Shown here piece after piece: positions 26,995 through 35,038 of a stretch of DNA of 36,542 nucleotides. The stretch comes from Opitutia bacterium (GTDB lineage: Bacteria > Verrucomicrobiota > Verrucomicrobiia > Opitutales > Coraliomargaritaceae): contig PKCJ01000096.1 of NCBI GenBank assembly GCA_002862945.1, positions 1-36,542 on the forward strand, read 5' to 3'. The notes below the pieces were generated by a model. That model made no database searches. It saw only the letters and a program-made list of their open reading frames with translations, and was not told the DNA's origin. Numbering within the stretch: position 1 is the first letter of the stretch; every line of letters starts with the position of its first letter. A program made the position numbers and the translations under genes.

Positions 26995-27885
26995 ATGAAT
27001 ACAAGAAAACGACTCGCCCTCACTGCTGTAATCGCAATGTTCGCAATACTTGTAAACATAAGTAAGGGCATGCACGATTCTATGCATACCACCCCGGCGG
27101 TCGCGGGTTACGGCAACGAGGTGTTTGAAATTGGTTCAATAATCTATGCCAGCGATTTCAGTGATCATGCAAACTGGATTATTCAAATTGAGGCATCGGG
27201 AAACTCGCCCTACGAGGAGAAAATTTCCTATTCAGCCGGAGTTCTTGACCTTTACATGCCCGCAAAAGGATGTACCGCATGGCTGAATAAAAAGTTCACT
27301 GGCGCAATTACTATTGTTTATCAGGTAAGGTGCCCAATAGAGACGATTAACGGCACTAGCATTCAAGCACGCGACATCAACAATTTCTGGCATTGCTCAG
27401 ACCCGTTCGAATTTGACGCGCTGCTGCGTAGTAGCGAAACGCGCTACAAAGGAAACTTCTCTAGCTACCATGAAATGCTCGGTTACTACGCGAGTACTGG
27501 TGGTGGCGGGCGCATAGGCAATCAAACCACTCGCTTTCGTCGCTATCCGCGCCGCGCAGATAGCGAAAATATCCCTCATCTCGCGTTGAATGACAAAGAC
27601 GCTAATCCAGACTACCTGATAACACCCGGCATGTGGCACACCATACAATTAGTCGCCTATGACGGGTTGGTTCAATACCTGATGGATGGCAGAGTTGTTT
27701 ACGAAATTCGATATGGGGATGATATAAAAGTCGAATCAGAAAAAAGCGGTAAAAAATCCACTGCTGTGATAACCTACAGCCGTGAGACTTTTCCCGCTTA
27801 CAATAGTGGTTATTTTGGCATTCGTATGGTGGCATCCCACCATCAGTATCGAGACTTAAAGGTCTATCGACTGAATCCTAAGTAG
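26995..27885 (+). CDS. Exported DUF6250-like protein
   Basis: 296 residues. A short N-terminal hydrophobic segment (about 9-24) after M-N-T-R-K-R looks like a signal peptide or anchor. The rest is a concanavalin-like beta fold: Y-A-S-D-F, N-F-W-H, a Gly-rich G-G-G-G-R-I-G-N-Q-T-T-R-F-R-R-Y-P, W-H-T-I-Q-L-V-A-Y-D-G and Y-L-M-D-G, then F-G-I-R-M. This pattern fits DUF6250, found in polysaccharide-utilisation regions of Bacteroidota and Verrucomicrobiota; the enzymatic or binding role is not established. AGGA eight bases upstream supports the start. It converges on the decayed KDPG aldolase gene after only 16 bases. LamG-type lectin is the main alternative. Confidence 0.72.
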   Translation: MNTRKRLALTAVIAMFAILVNISKGMHDSMHTTPAVAGYGNEVFEIGSIIYASDFSDHANWIIQIEASGNSPYEEKISYSAGVLDLYMPAKGCTAWLNKKFTGAITIVYQVRCPIETINGTSIQARDINNFWHCSDPFEFDALLRSSETRYKGNFSSYHEMLGYYASTGGGGRIGNQTTRFRRYPRRADSENIPHLALNDKDANPDYLITPGMWHTIQLVAYDGLVQYLMDGRVVYEIRYGDDIKVESEKSGKKSTAVITYSRETFPAYNSGYFGIRMVASHHQYRDLKVYRLNPK

Positions 27886-27901
27886 TAATAGCAGCAAAAG
27901 C

Positions 27902-28539
27902 TCACGCATCATTAGCACTTCCAATTCTTCTAAGTGCCTCCTTAAAGCGCTCAGTCATGCTTGACCAATTACCGGAACAAATATTTTTGCTTTTTGCCAA
28001 CCACGTATCCCTCCATCGCAAATACATGTGGCAGCTTCAAATAACTCTTCATTGACTCGAAGTGAACGCCTCCCGTAGGACAAAAGCGAACTCCTTGGCT
28101 TAAATACGGGGCAGCCATAGCATTTAAAGTGGAAGGGCCACGCAGAGCACCTGCGGAAAAAACTTTTGATTCTTATCCCCGAGCTTAAGCGCTTGATTAA
28201 TATCACTTGGTGGAGCCACTCCAGGAATAAAAGGGATTTAAGAGAATCAACAGCAATCGACAATATCTGGGTCTACACAGGGCGCGAGCGCGAATTGAAC
28301 TCCCGCTGAAATGGCACCCGCCGCATGATCGCGGGTCAATACAGTGCCCACACCAGTAAGCATTTCGGGAATAGCCTCACGAATCGCTCGTATGGCATTA
28401 GCGGCTGCCTGTGTGCGAAAGATTATTTAGTTAATACCCCCCACGCCATCGAGCAAAGCCCGGGCAAGAGATACTGCCTTATTGGCATCCTCAAGAACTA
28501 TGACTGGAATAAGGGGATGCTTTTAGACAAGGTCTGCAT
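27902..28539 (-). pseudogene. eda: Decayed KDPG/KDG aldolase (eda) pseudogene
   Basis: No intact frame exists, but piecing frames together on the minus strand rebuilds a near-complete 2-dehydro-3-deoxyphosphogluconate aldolase: H-P-L-I-P-V-I-V-L-E-D-A, then R-T-Q-A-A-A-N-A-I-R-A-I-R-E-A, G-V-G-T-V-L-T, I-P-F-I-P-G-V-A-P-P-S-D-I, K-F-F-P with the Schiff-base Lys, G-V-R-F-C-P-T-G-G-V, and a C-terminal T-E-R-F-K-E-A-L-R-R-I-G-S-A-N-D-A. At least five lesions are visible: an early frameshift near 28520; a TAA at the position of the catalytic Glu in the E-x-T-x-R-T motif; TGA and TAA before I-P-F-I-P; a one-base loss after K-F-F-P; and a frameshift near the final G-G. It follows the SDR gene within 20 bases, so it was the last gene of that operon. 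The enzyme cleaves KDPG to pyruvate and glyceraldehyde 3-phosphate. Confidence 0.88.
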
Positions 28540-28558
28540 GAATATCTAAAACTAAGTG

Positions 28559-29335
28559 CTAAAGCCTAGGTATGGTTAAGCCACCATCTACCATGATCAC
28601 TTGTCCAGTTGAATAGGGGAATTCATGGCGAGCCAATACCGCGACTGCTTTGCCAATATCTTCTGGCAGGCCCCAACGCTTGGTAACGCATAAGCCGTCG
28701 GCAATCAGTTTATCGTACTTCTCTGTGACGCCACTAGTCATGTCTGTTTTTATGACACCTGGCCTTACCTCATAAACCGGTATATCCATCTCCCCTAGCC
28801 TTGCAGCAAATAGCTGCGTCGTCATAGCAAAGCCCGCTTTAGAAACGCAGTACTCCCCCCGGTTGACGGAAGCAACGGTGGCGGAGATACTATTTACATT
28901 AATAATAGTGCCCAAGAAATCCGCATTATTTTTCTTCTGTCTAATCAACCAATTCGCTACAGCTTGAGTCAAAAAATATGGACCTTCGCAATTAATTGAA
29001 AGTACCCGCTGATAACTTTCCTCTGAAGTTTCCAATATGTCTTTGCGTTCTTTAGGCGCGACGCCTGCATTGTTAACCAAGATGTTTAAACATGCGAATT
29101 CCTCGCGAATTTTAGAGAGTATCGCAGCACGACCTTCGCTAGTACCCACATCCCCTTGGCAGTAGATAACATGCGGAGCACCCGCAGCCTTGATTTGCTC
29201 AATTACATCAGTGATTTGGGGCTCTGGGCGCATGCCATTTATGGCAACAGCGTGCCCATCTTTAGCTAATGCGAGCGCGCAGCCCAGGCCGATGCCACGA
29301 CTTCCGCCAGTTACGAGTGCTGTTTGATGACTCAT
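28559..29335 (-). CDS. SDR-family dehydrogenase (3-ketoacyl-ACP reductase-like)
   Basis: 258 residues of the classical short-chain dehydrogenase fold. The cofactor motif T-G-G-S-R-G-I-G is at residues 9-16, N-N-A-G at about 88, the catalytic Ser in N-V-N-S-I-S-A, and the Y-C-V-S-K catalytic Tyr/Lys pair. P-G-V-I-K-T-D-M and the C-terminal V-D-G-G-L-T are typical. In sugar-acid operons such enzymes oxidise or reduce ketodeoxy sugars (KduD-like) or aldonates; the exact substrate is open. Its start overlaps the end of the Gfo/Idh gene by four bases, so the two are translationally coupled, and the dead eda gene follows. Confidence 0.88.
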   Translation of the reverse strand: MSHQTALVTGGSRGIGLGCALALAKDGHAVAINGMRPEPQITDVIEQIKAAGAPHVIYCQGDVGTSEGRAAILSKIREEFACLNILVNNAGVAPKERKDILETSEESYQRVLSINCEGPYFLTQAVANWLIRQKKNNADFLGTIINVNSISATVASVNRGEYCVSKAGFAMTTQLFAARLGEMDIPVYEVRPGVIKTDMTSGVTEKYDKLIADGLCVTKRWGLPEDIGKAVAVLARHEFPYSTGQVIMVDGGLTIPRL

Positions 29336-30489
29336 GATTTAACACTTAGTTTTTTAATTTCTTTCCACATGCGCTCGTCACTAGATTGCAGGCCGAGGTC
29401 CGCGAGCTGCACGCCCTTAGCACCTTCAAGAAGATTCCAACGGAAGGGCTCGTCGAGTACGACATGGCGCAAAAACAGTTCCCATTGTACCTTAAATGCA
29501 TTATCATAAGTTTCTTGCTCGGGCACTCGATCCCAATTTTTATAGAAGTCGATTGGCTGCGGAATATCGGGGTTCCAGACTGGCTTTGGTGTGCTTCCAT
29601 AGTGTTGTATCCAGCATTCCCGAAGACCTGCAACCGCTGTGCCCTTACTTCCATCGACTTGAATAGTCAGGAGATCGTCACGGCGCACACGCACATTCCA
29701 CGAAGCATTTAGGTGAACAATGACACCGTTATCTAATTCAAATGTACTGTAGCAACTATCGTCAGCGGTACATTTGTAGGGCTTACCCTGTTCGTCGACA
29801 CGCTCTTTAATATGAGTTGATGCAAGGCAATTAATCGCCTTGATATTTCCAAAGAGGTTATCCACCACGTAGCGGAAATGGCACAGCATATCAATCGCAA
29901 TGCCCCCGCCATCTTCCTTGCGGTAATTCCAAGACGGACGCTGCGCGGGTATACTATGGCCCTCATAGACCCAATAGCCAAATTCGATTCGAACTGAAGC
30001 AATCTCGCCGAAGAAATCACACTCCATTAGCCGCTTCAATTTAAGTAAGCCTGGCAACCACAACTTGTCCTGCACGACACCATTCTTTACGCCGGCCTTT
30101 TCACAAATATTAAAGAGTTCGACTGCGTCCTCTGTTTTGATCGCTGTTGGTTTCTCGCAGTAAACATGCTTACCTGCTTCAGCAGCTTGCTTAACCGCAG
30201 CATAGCGGCGTAGCGTCGTCTGTGCGTCAAAATAGACCGGATAGTCCGGGTCCTGCATTACACTGCCTAAGTCAGTCGTAAACTTTGTAGCGCTTGTGCT
30301 CTCTACCAATGCCTTAAGTTTAGCTTCATTGCGCCCGACGAGAATTGGGTCAGGCATGATAACTTCATCAGGTGCGACGTGAACCCCACCTTGCTTAATA
30401 ATTGCATCTACCGAGCGAATGAGGTGCTGATTCGTACCCATACGACCAGTGACGCCATTCATAATTATACCTACCTTATGTGTTTTCAT
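29332..30489 (-). CDS. Gfo/Idh/MocA-family sugar oxidoreductase
   Basis: 385 residues. The N-terminal Rossmann domain starts G-I-I-M-N-G-V-T-G-R-M-G, and the family's catalytic E-K-P is in H-V-Y-C-E-K-P-T-A-I-K. The C-terminal beta-sheet domain has E-D-G-G-G-I-A-I-D-M-L-C-H-F-R-Y, where the Asp/His pair acts in hydride transfer. These enzymes oxidise a sugar, inositol or sugar-acid hydroxyl with NAD(P). The nucleotide loop is long before the first acidic strand and differs from the common G-x-G-x-x-G. It sits 42 bases after the isomerase gene and overlaps the SDR gene, clearly within one operon. Confidence 0.9.
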   Translation of the reverse strand: MKTHKVGIIMNGVTGRMGTNQHLIRSVDAIIKQGGVHVAPDEVIMPDPILVGRNEAKLKALVESTSATKFTTDLGSVMQDPDYPVYFDAQTTLRRYAAVKQAAEAGKHVYCEKPTAIKTEDAVELFNICEKAGVKNGVVQDKLWLPGLLKLKRLMECDFFGEIASVRIEFGYWVYEGHSIPAQRPSWNYRKEDGGGIAIDMLCHFRYVVDNLFGNIKAINCLASTHIKERVDEQGKPYKCTADDSCYSTFELDNGVIVHLNASWNVRVRRDDLLTIQVDGSKGTAVAGLRECWIQHYGSTPKPVWNPDIPQPIDFYKNWDRVPEQETYDNAFKVQWELFLRHVVLDEPFRWNLLEGAKGVQLADLGLQSSDERMWKEIKKLSVKS

Positions 30490-30531
30490 GTTCTATTCTT
30501 TTTGTTATTACAATCTTGTTAGGCTTAGCTG

Positions 30532-31344
30532 CTATACATTCTGCAGATAAGCATTTTTAATTTGTGTCAGGTATTCATCCTGGTCGGTCGCCCAATAGCG
30601 GTCTGAGAAAATCTCGACTTCAATCCATCCTTGAAAACCAGTAGCCTCGACTAACTGCCTTATGCCTCGAATGTTGATACAGCCTTCGCCCATAATACCT
30701 CGGTCATTCAAAAAGTCATTCGTGGGGGTTAACCAGTCGCAGACGTGAAAGCCAATGATCCTACTGCCCGCACGAGTAATTTCTACCTCCAATTGCGGAT
30801 CCCACCAGATATGATATACGTCTGCCGCAATCCCCACCCATTCATCCCCTACTTGATCAATGATATCATTGGCTTGGCCGATTGTATTCACGGCACTTCT
30901 ACAATCAGCATACATAGGGTGCAGCGGTTCAATCGCAAGTTTCACACCCACCGATTTAGCGTGAGCGACACAACTGGCAATTCCTTCAGTGATGTGCTTG
31001 CGACTTTCCGCAAGTGATAAGTCTGGTTTCGCGCCACATACAAGAACGACTTGTGGCGCACCGATTACTGCCGCCGCATCAATCGCCTTAAAGTTGTCAT
31101 CGAGCGCAGTTTGTTTCTCGTCAACTGTTGCGTAAGGGAAAAACCCACCCCGGACCAAGGATGCAGGTGTAATGCCGTGATCATTTAAGAGCATGCGCGA
31201 GTCTTCAAGGCTGTGCCCTTCTAGCCATTGGCGCCACACGCCCATACCACTAAGCCCTCCTTCAGCGTATTTAGCACAAGCGGTCGGTAAATCCCATGGC
31301 TTGGTGGTCATTGTGTGGACGGCCAGTCTGTCAAAATTATCCAT
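30532..31344 (-). CDS. TIM-barrel sugar phosphate isomerase/epimerase
   Basis: 270 residues of the AP-endonuclease-2/xylose-isomerase-like fold. The metal ligands expected for the family are visible in order: Glu in A-I-E-P-L-H-P-M, Asp/His in A-A-D-V-Y-H-I-W-W, His in G-F-H-V-C-D-W and Glu in W-I-E-V-E-I-F-S. Members isomerise or epimerise keto-sugars, sugar acids or inosose. The end motif E-I-F-S-D-R-Y-W resembles proteins found next to Gfo/Idh enzymes. It is 32 bases behind the regulator gene on the same strand, making it the first enzyme of the operon. Confidence 0.88.
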   Translation of the reverse strand: MDNFDRLAVHTMTTKPWDLPTACAKYAEGGLSGMGVWRQWLEGHSLEDSRMLLNDHGITPASLVRGGFFPYATVDEKQTALDDNFKAIDAAAVIGAPQVVLVCGAKPDLSLAESRKHITEGIASCVAHAKSVGVKLAIEPLHPMYADCRSAVNTIGQANDIIDQVGDEWVGIAADVYHIWWDPQLEVEITRAGSRIIGFHVCDWLTPTNDFLNDRGIMGEGCINIRGIRQLVEATGFQGWIEVEIFSDRYWATDQDEYLTQIKNAYLQNV

Positions 31345-31376
31345 ATAATACTTGTCTTGTTTGGGGATTGGGTCGG

Positions 31377-31919
31377 CTAGAAGCGGTGTTGTTTAGTCAA
31401 GTGAACAATCACTAAAGTCGCATCTTCGAGTATTTCATAGCTGTGTTCTAAAACAGCATCGAATTGAACAGACTCTCCTGCACTTAAAGTATGCTGCTCA
31501 TGCATCATCTTCACTCTTACCTTCCCTGAAAGCACCCAACAAAGTTCAAACTCGTCTCCGTGAGCTTCTGGGTGCGATAGGCAGTCACCTACTTTGGCAA
31601 GCGCGTGAAACACCTCGATTCCCTGATATGCAATCTTCTGAAAATCAAAAGGTCCTGATCGATACGATACCGATCGTTTCACATGCGCACTCCGATTCTC
31701 ACAAAGGCCTAATAAATCGGATGTAGATAAGCCAAAGGCACGCGCAATCTTGTAAAGCGTTTCGAGCTCACATACATTTTGATTTCTTTCAAGTTTCGAT
31801 AGCACAGGAATTGAGATGCCGCTGCGTTCAGAAACTGTCTCTAAAGTGTCCCCAACTGCTTTACGTAAATCCCTTATTACGCTGAAATCTAAAGTTGAAA
31901 CTGAGTCAGTTAAATGCAT
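31377..31919 (-). CDS. XRE-type HTH regulator with C-terminal cupin
   Basis: 180 residues from the ATG at 31919; an in-frame ATG at 32003 would overlap the divergent gene and encodes a non-conserved Phe/Tyr-rich stretch. Residues about 12-65 form an XRE helix-turn-helix (L-R-K-A-V-G-D-T-L-E-T-V-S-E-R-S-G-I-S, L-S-K-L-E-R-N), and 100-178 a cupin (H-G-D-E-F-E-L-C-W-V-L-S-G-K-V, H-T-L-S-A-G-E-S-V-Q-F). This MerR-free XRE-cupin design is typical of local regulators that sense a small molecule, often a sugar acid or amino compound, through the cupin. It heads the catabolic operon and diverges from the flavoprotein gene, so it probably controls both promoters. Confidence 0.88.
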   Translation of the reverse strand: MHLTDSVSTLDFSVIRDLRKAVGDTLETVSERSGISIPVLSKLERNQNVCELETLYKIARAFGLSTSDLLGLCENRSAHVKRSVSYRSGPFDFQKIAYQGIEVFHALAKVGDCLSHPEAHGDEFELCWVLSGKVRVKMMHEQHTLSAGESVQFDAVLEHSYEILEDATLVIVHLTKQHRF

Positions 31920-31986
31920 TTTGATAGTAAAAAAAAGATGTATTTTATATTTGCAAGAAAAATATAGCTGCATAGCTAAATAAACT
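31920..31986. promoter_or_regulatory. Divergent promoter/operator region with two inverted repeats
   Basis: A very AT-rich 67-base gap between the regulator and the flavoprotein gene. It holds ATATTT/AAATAT at 31947-31965 (spacer seven) and TAGCT-GCAT-AGCTA at 31965-31978, directly adjoining each other. These are candidate operators for the XRE-cupin protein. No unambiguous -35/-10 pair could be assigned. Confidence 0.45.
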
Positions 31987-34071
31987 ATGGGTGACGAAGA
32001 CAACAGCTTAATAAGTATACCTCAGGCAATTTTGGACCGGTTAACGCGCGTTGATATGCCGAAGGTTAGCAGCGTAGCAAAGTCCGAAGAAATGATCGAG
32101 GTAGCCGGCGTATCGATACCTGTTTATGAATGCGAAACGCTTGTTCTAGGTAGTGGCGCAGCTGGAATGCGTGCAGCAGTAGAGCTAAAACGTAGAGGGG
32201 TAGATGTATTAGTTGCCAGCACTGGGCTATTCGCTGGTACATCGGCTTGCTCAGGCTCAGACAAACAAACGCTCTACACTGCAAGCACTGATTACAAAGG
32301 TGATAATTTCGTTTCTTACGCCAAGGGACTGTGCTCTGGTGGCGCCATGAATTTCTCGACCGCGTATATTGAAGCTGTCGGATCTGTCGATGCACTGGGA
32401 GGGTTGTTGTATATGGGACTTCCCCTGCCCCACGATGAGAATGGTGCGATATTGCGCTATCAAACTGACCACGATGAAGCCGGACGTGCCACCAGTTGTG
32501 GGCCGCGCACCTCTAAACTGATGGTCAAAGTATTATTTGAAGAGGCGATTACTCTGGGTATGCGTATTCTCCCAAGCTGTAGCGTAATCCGTATACTTAA
32601 GCATTCAATTGATGGCACCGAGCAAGTATACGGAGCCATCGCATTGCACCGCGATGAAGAACGCAATGCGTATGGCATGATCTTTATTGAATGCACTCAG
32701 TTAGTCATTGCGACTGGCGGACCCGGCGAACTGTATCGAGATAGCGTCTATCCGCGCCACTGTCATGGCGGTCTCGGGCTGGCATTGGAAGCAGGGCTTG
32801 AACTTTGTAATCTTACTGAAAGTCAATTCGGCATCGGAACTCCAAGGGCCAAATTCCCCTGGAATCTCTCTGGAACTTACGTTCAAGTTATGCCGCGGGT
32901 ATATTCAGTTGATCAGGATGGCGGTGAGCACAACTTCCTCGCAACTTACTACAGAAATACTCGTGAAATGGTCTCTAATACCTTTCGCAAAGGCTACCAA
33001 TGGCCATTTCACTCTACACGAATGCTCGATTATCAATCCAGCCTTTTTGACCTCGCAGTGTTTCTCGAGCAGCAAGCCAATCGTAAGGTTTATCTTGATT
33101 TCTTAAACAATCCAGAACCAGTCAATAAAGGTGAAGCCTTTTCCCTCGATGACCTCGATCCAGACGTCAGAGCTTACCTAGAAAATACCGAAGCGCTTCT
33201 TGATCGCCCTATTGACCGCCTGCGCCAAATGAATCCATTGGCGATAGAACTTTACCGGATGCATGGCACGAATCTAGAGCAGGAGCCTTTAGAATTCACT
33301 ATGAACAACCAGCATATGAATGGTGGCATTCTAATTGACGACTGGGGAAGAACTTCCTTACGGGGCTGTTATGCAGTCGGCGAAGCAGCCGGCAGTCATG
33401 GTGTCACGCGCCCTGGAGGTGCTGCGCTTAATTCTGGGCAAGTATTTGGCAAGCGCGTTGCTGTTGCTATCAAACGCAGTCGCAAGCCGCACAGAAAACA
33501 ATCCATAAATACTACATCACTAAGCAATGTGCTGGCAGAGCACCTAGAAAAAGCAGAACGCTTTGCTGGCAATACCGATGGGATCTCCGCTAAAGAGGTT
33601 CAGACTGAAATACAGGCACGGATGAGTAATCATGCAGGAATTTTATGTAACCTTGATGATGTTTCTTTGGCTCGTAAGGAAGCCACTGAGTTGCGTAAAA
33701 AGGTAGAGCAACGGGGCATCAAAGCTATATCCGAGTCAACAGTTGGGGCCTCCTTCCGTTGGCAGCAAATGGCTCTGGTTTCCGAAGCCGTCTTAAGAGC
33801 GCTAGAACACTATATTAGCCATGGCGGAGGTAGTCGGGGGGCGCGTGCCATTTGTTCAGAGCAAGGCACACAGTGCCCCGAAGCCCATCGCAAGGACCTA
33901 TCTCGATACAGATTTATCGCTGAGCGCGAAACCGATCGGGATGAGAAGCTGGTGGTCTCTCTAGTTGAAGGCACTATCAAAGTAAGCGCTGTACCTGTAA
34001 ATCGAGCCCCGAGCCCAGAGCGTCAGTTCTTCGAAAAAGGCTGGGGACCCTATTTACTAAAGGAAGGTTAG
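31987..34071 (+). CDS. FAD oxidoreductase, fumarate reductase/L-aspartate oxidase fold
   Basis: 694 residues. The dinucleotide motif L-V-L-G-S-G-A-A-G-M-R-A-A is near residues 52-64, preceded by about 45 extra residues. The ATG at 32056 is an alternative start. The FAD-binding C-terminal signature is in G-G-I-L-I-D-D-W-G-R-T-S-L-R-G-C-Y-A-V-G-E-A-A-G-S-H-G and P-G-G-A-A-L-N-S-G. It then has a helical domain like the C-terminus of SdhA/NadB and about 100 further residues I cannot place. There are no iron-sulphur or membrane-anchor partner genes. Its place opposite a sugar catabolic operon suggests oxidation of a sugar acid or amino sugar acid rather than succinate or aspartate. It is followed 76 bases later by a permease gene. 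Confidence 0.85.
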   Translation: MGDEDNSLISIPQAILDRLTRVDMPKVSSVAKSEEMIEVAGVSIPVYECETLVLGSGAAGMRAAVELKRRGVDVLVASTGLFAGTSACSGSDKQTLYTASTDYKGDNFVSYAKGLCSGGAMNFSTAYIEAVGSVDALGGLLYMGLPLPHDENGAILRYQTDHDEAGRATSCGPRTSKLMVKVLFEEAITLGMRILPSCSVIRILKHSIDGTEQVYGAIALHRDEERNAYGMIFIECTQLVIATGGPGELYRDSVYPRHCHGGLGLALEAGLELCNLTESQFGIGTPRAKFPWNLSGTYVQVMPRVYSVDQDGGEHNFLATYYRNTREMVSNTFRKGYQWPFHSTRMLDYQSSLFDLAVFLEQQANRKVYLDFLNNPEPVNKGEAFSLDDLDPDVRAYLENTEALLDRPIDRLRQMNPLAIELYRMHGTNLEQEPLEFTMNNQHMNGGILIDDWGRTSLRGCYAVGEAAGSHGVTRPGGAALNSGQVFGKRVAVAIKRSRKPHRKQSINTTSLSNVLAEHLEKAERFAGNTDGISAKEVQTEIQARMSNHAGILCNLDDVSLARKEATELRKKVEQRGIKAISESTVGASFRWQQMALVSEAVLRALEHYISHGGGSRGARAICSEQGTQCPEAHRKDLSRYRFIAERETDRDEKLVVSLVEGTIKVSAVPVNRAPSPERQFFEKGWGPYLLKEG

Positions 34072-34147
34072 ATTAGCGTTTCTCAATTTTATGCACTATT
34101 TTGTTAAACAGCATTTCGGGGACTGCCTTGCCTAGGCATACTCATTC

Positions 34148-35038
34148 TTGATCCACTTTCTTGTGTTCATCTGCATACCATTTATATCAGCTTTCATTTA
34201 TGCCTTAGCCTCCTACTATAGTAAAGAAGCTATGCATTGCGGTACTGGCCCTATACGCCTAGCCTTCATAAGCATCTGGATTTTCTTTCTGATCTTTTTG
34301 CCATGGACTGTGTTTGATTGGCAAGACGCTAATTGGGGCATGATAGGTTGGCCTATTTTCGCTGGATCGATGTTTTTTCTGGGGCATGTATTTACCTTAC
34401 TCGCTGTTCGAGTGGGAGATGTTAGCCTGCAGAACCCGCTGATGGGTATTAAAACCATGCTAGTTGCTCTTTTTGCAATCATACTTGGAATACAGCAGTT
34501 GGAAACAGGTCTAGTATGCGCCGCACTAGGAATGACCCTAGCTATTATACTGTTAGCACTACCGGATAAGTTACAGACCGACCGACCTGCACTAACCTTG
34601 TTTTATACTTTTCTGAGTTGCTTTTTTTTCGCCCTTTATGACCTATGTGTAGCAGTAAAAGCACAAGCTTTTGGCGCTCCATGGACATTCTTGACAGTAA
34701 CAATGTTCTTCGGCGCCCTCCTATCATTAAGCCTAATGCCTTTTTTTCGTAGGGGTATCAAGGCGCTGCCTCCTACTGCATGGCGGTGGATTTATCTAAG
34801 TGGCTTCATGATGGCGCTGCAGTGTTTATTGCTGGCAATTTTCCTTGCTTTCACTGGTAAGGCCGCGGAGGGCAACATTGCCTACAGCACAAGAGGACTA
34901 TGGAGCGTCCTACTGCCACTAATAATTGCGAGTCAGTTGCAGCGCACAGACACAAGAATGAGCCGATCAACTTGGATTAGGCGGGTACTAGGTGCATCTA
35001 TAATGTCTTTGTCGATTTACCTACTGTTTCAAGCTTAA
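34148..35038 (+). CDS. DMT/EamA-superfamily permease
   Basis: 296 residues with about ten hydrophobic helices arranged in two halves, the pattern of EamA-type drug/metabolite transporters. Basic residues cluster in the short loops between helices (R-R-G-I-K near 200, R-S-T-W-I-R-R near 278). The frame starts with TTG at 34148 (no in-frame ATG before the first helix). It probably carries the substrate or product of the adjacent flavoprotein, but that is inferred only from position. The last 41 bases overlap the 3' end of the convergent DUF2264 gene. Confidence 0.82.
   Translation: MIHFLVFICIPFISAFIYALASYYSKEAMHCGTGPIRLAFISIWIFFLIFLPWTVFDWQDANWGMIGWPIFAGSMFFLGHVFTLLAVRVGDVSLQNPLMGIKTMLVALFAIILGIQQLETGLVCAALGMTLAIILLALPDKLQTDRPALTLFYTFLSCFFFALYDLCVAVKAQAFGAPWTFLTVTMFFGALLSLSLMPFFRRGIKALPPTAWRWIYLSGFMMALQCLLLAIFLAFTGKAAEGNIAYSTRGLWSVLLPLIIASQLQRTDTRMSRSTWIRRVLGASIMSLSIYLLFQA

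Noticed and set aside
27955-28263. 102-codon minus-strand frame considered as a small gene
   Set aside because: It is one out-of-frame piece of the decayed KDPG aldolase; the aldolase motifs are recovered only by switching frames.
28325-28549. 74-codon plus-strand frame
   Set aside because: Antisense to the N-terminal part of the aldolase pseudogene, with no features of its own.
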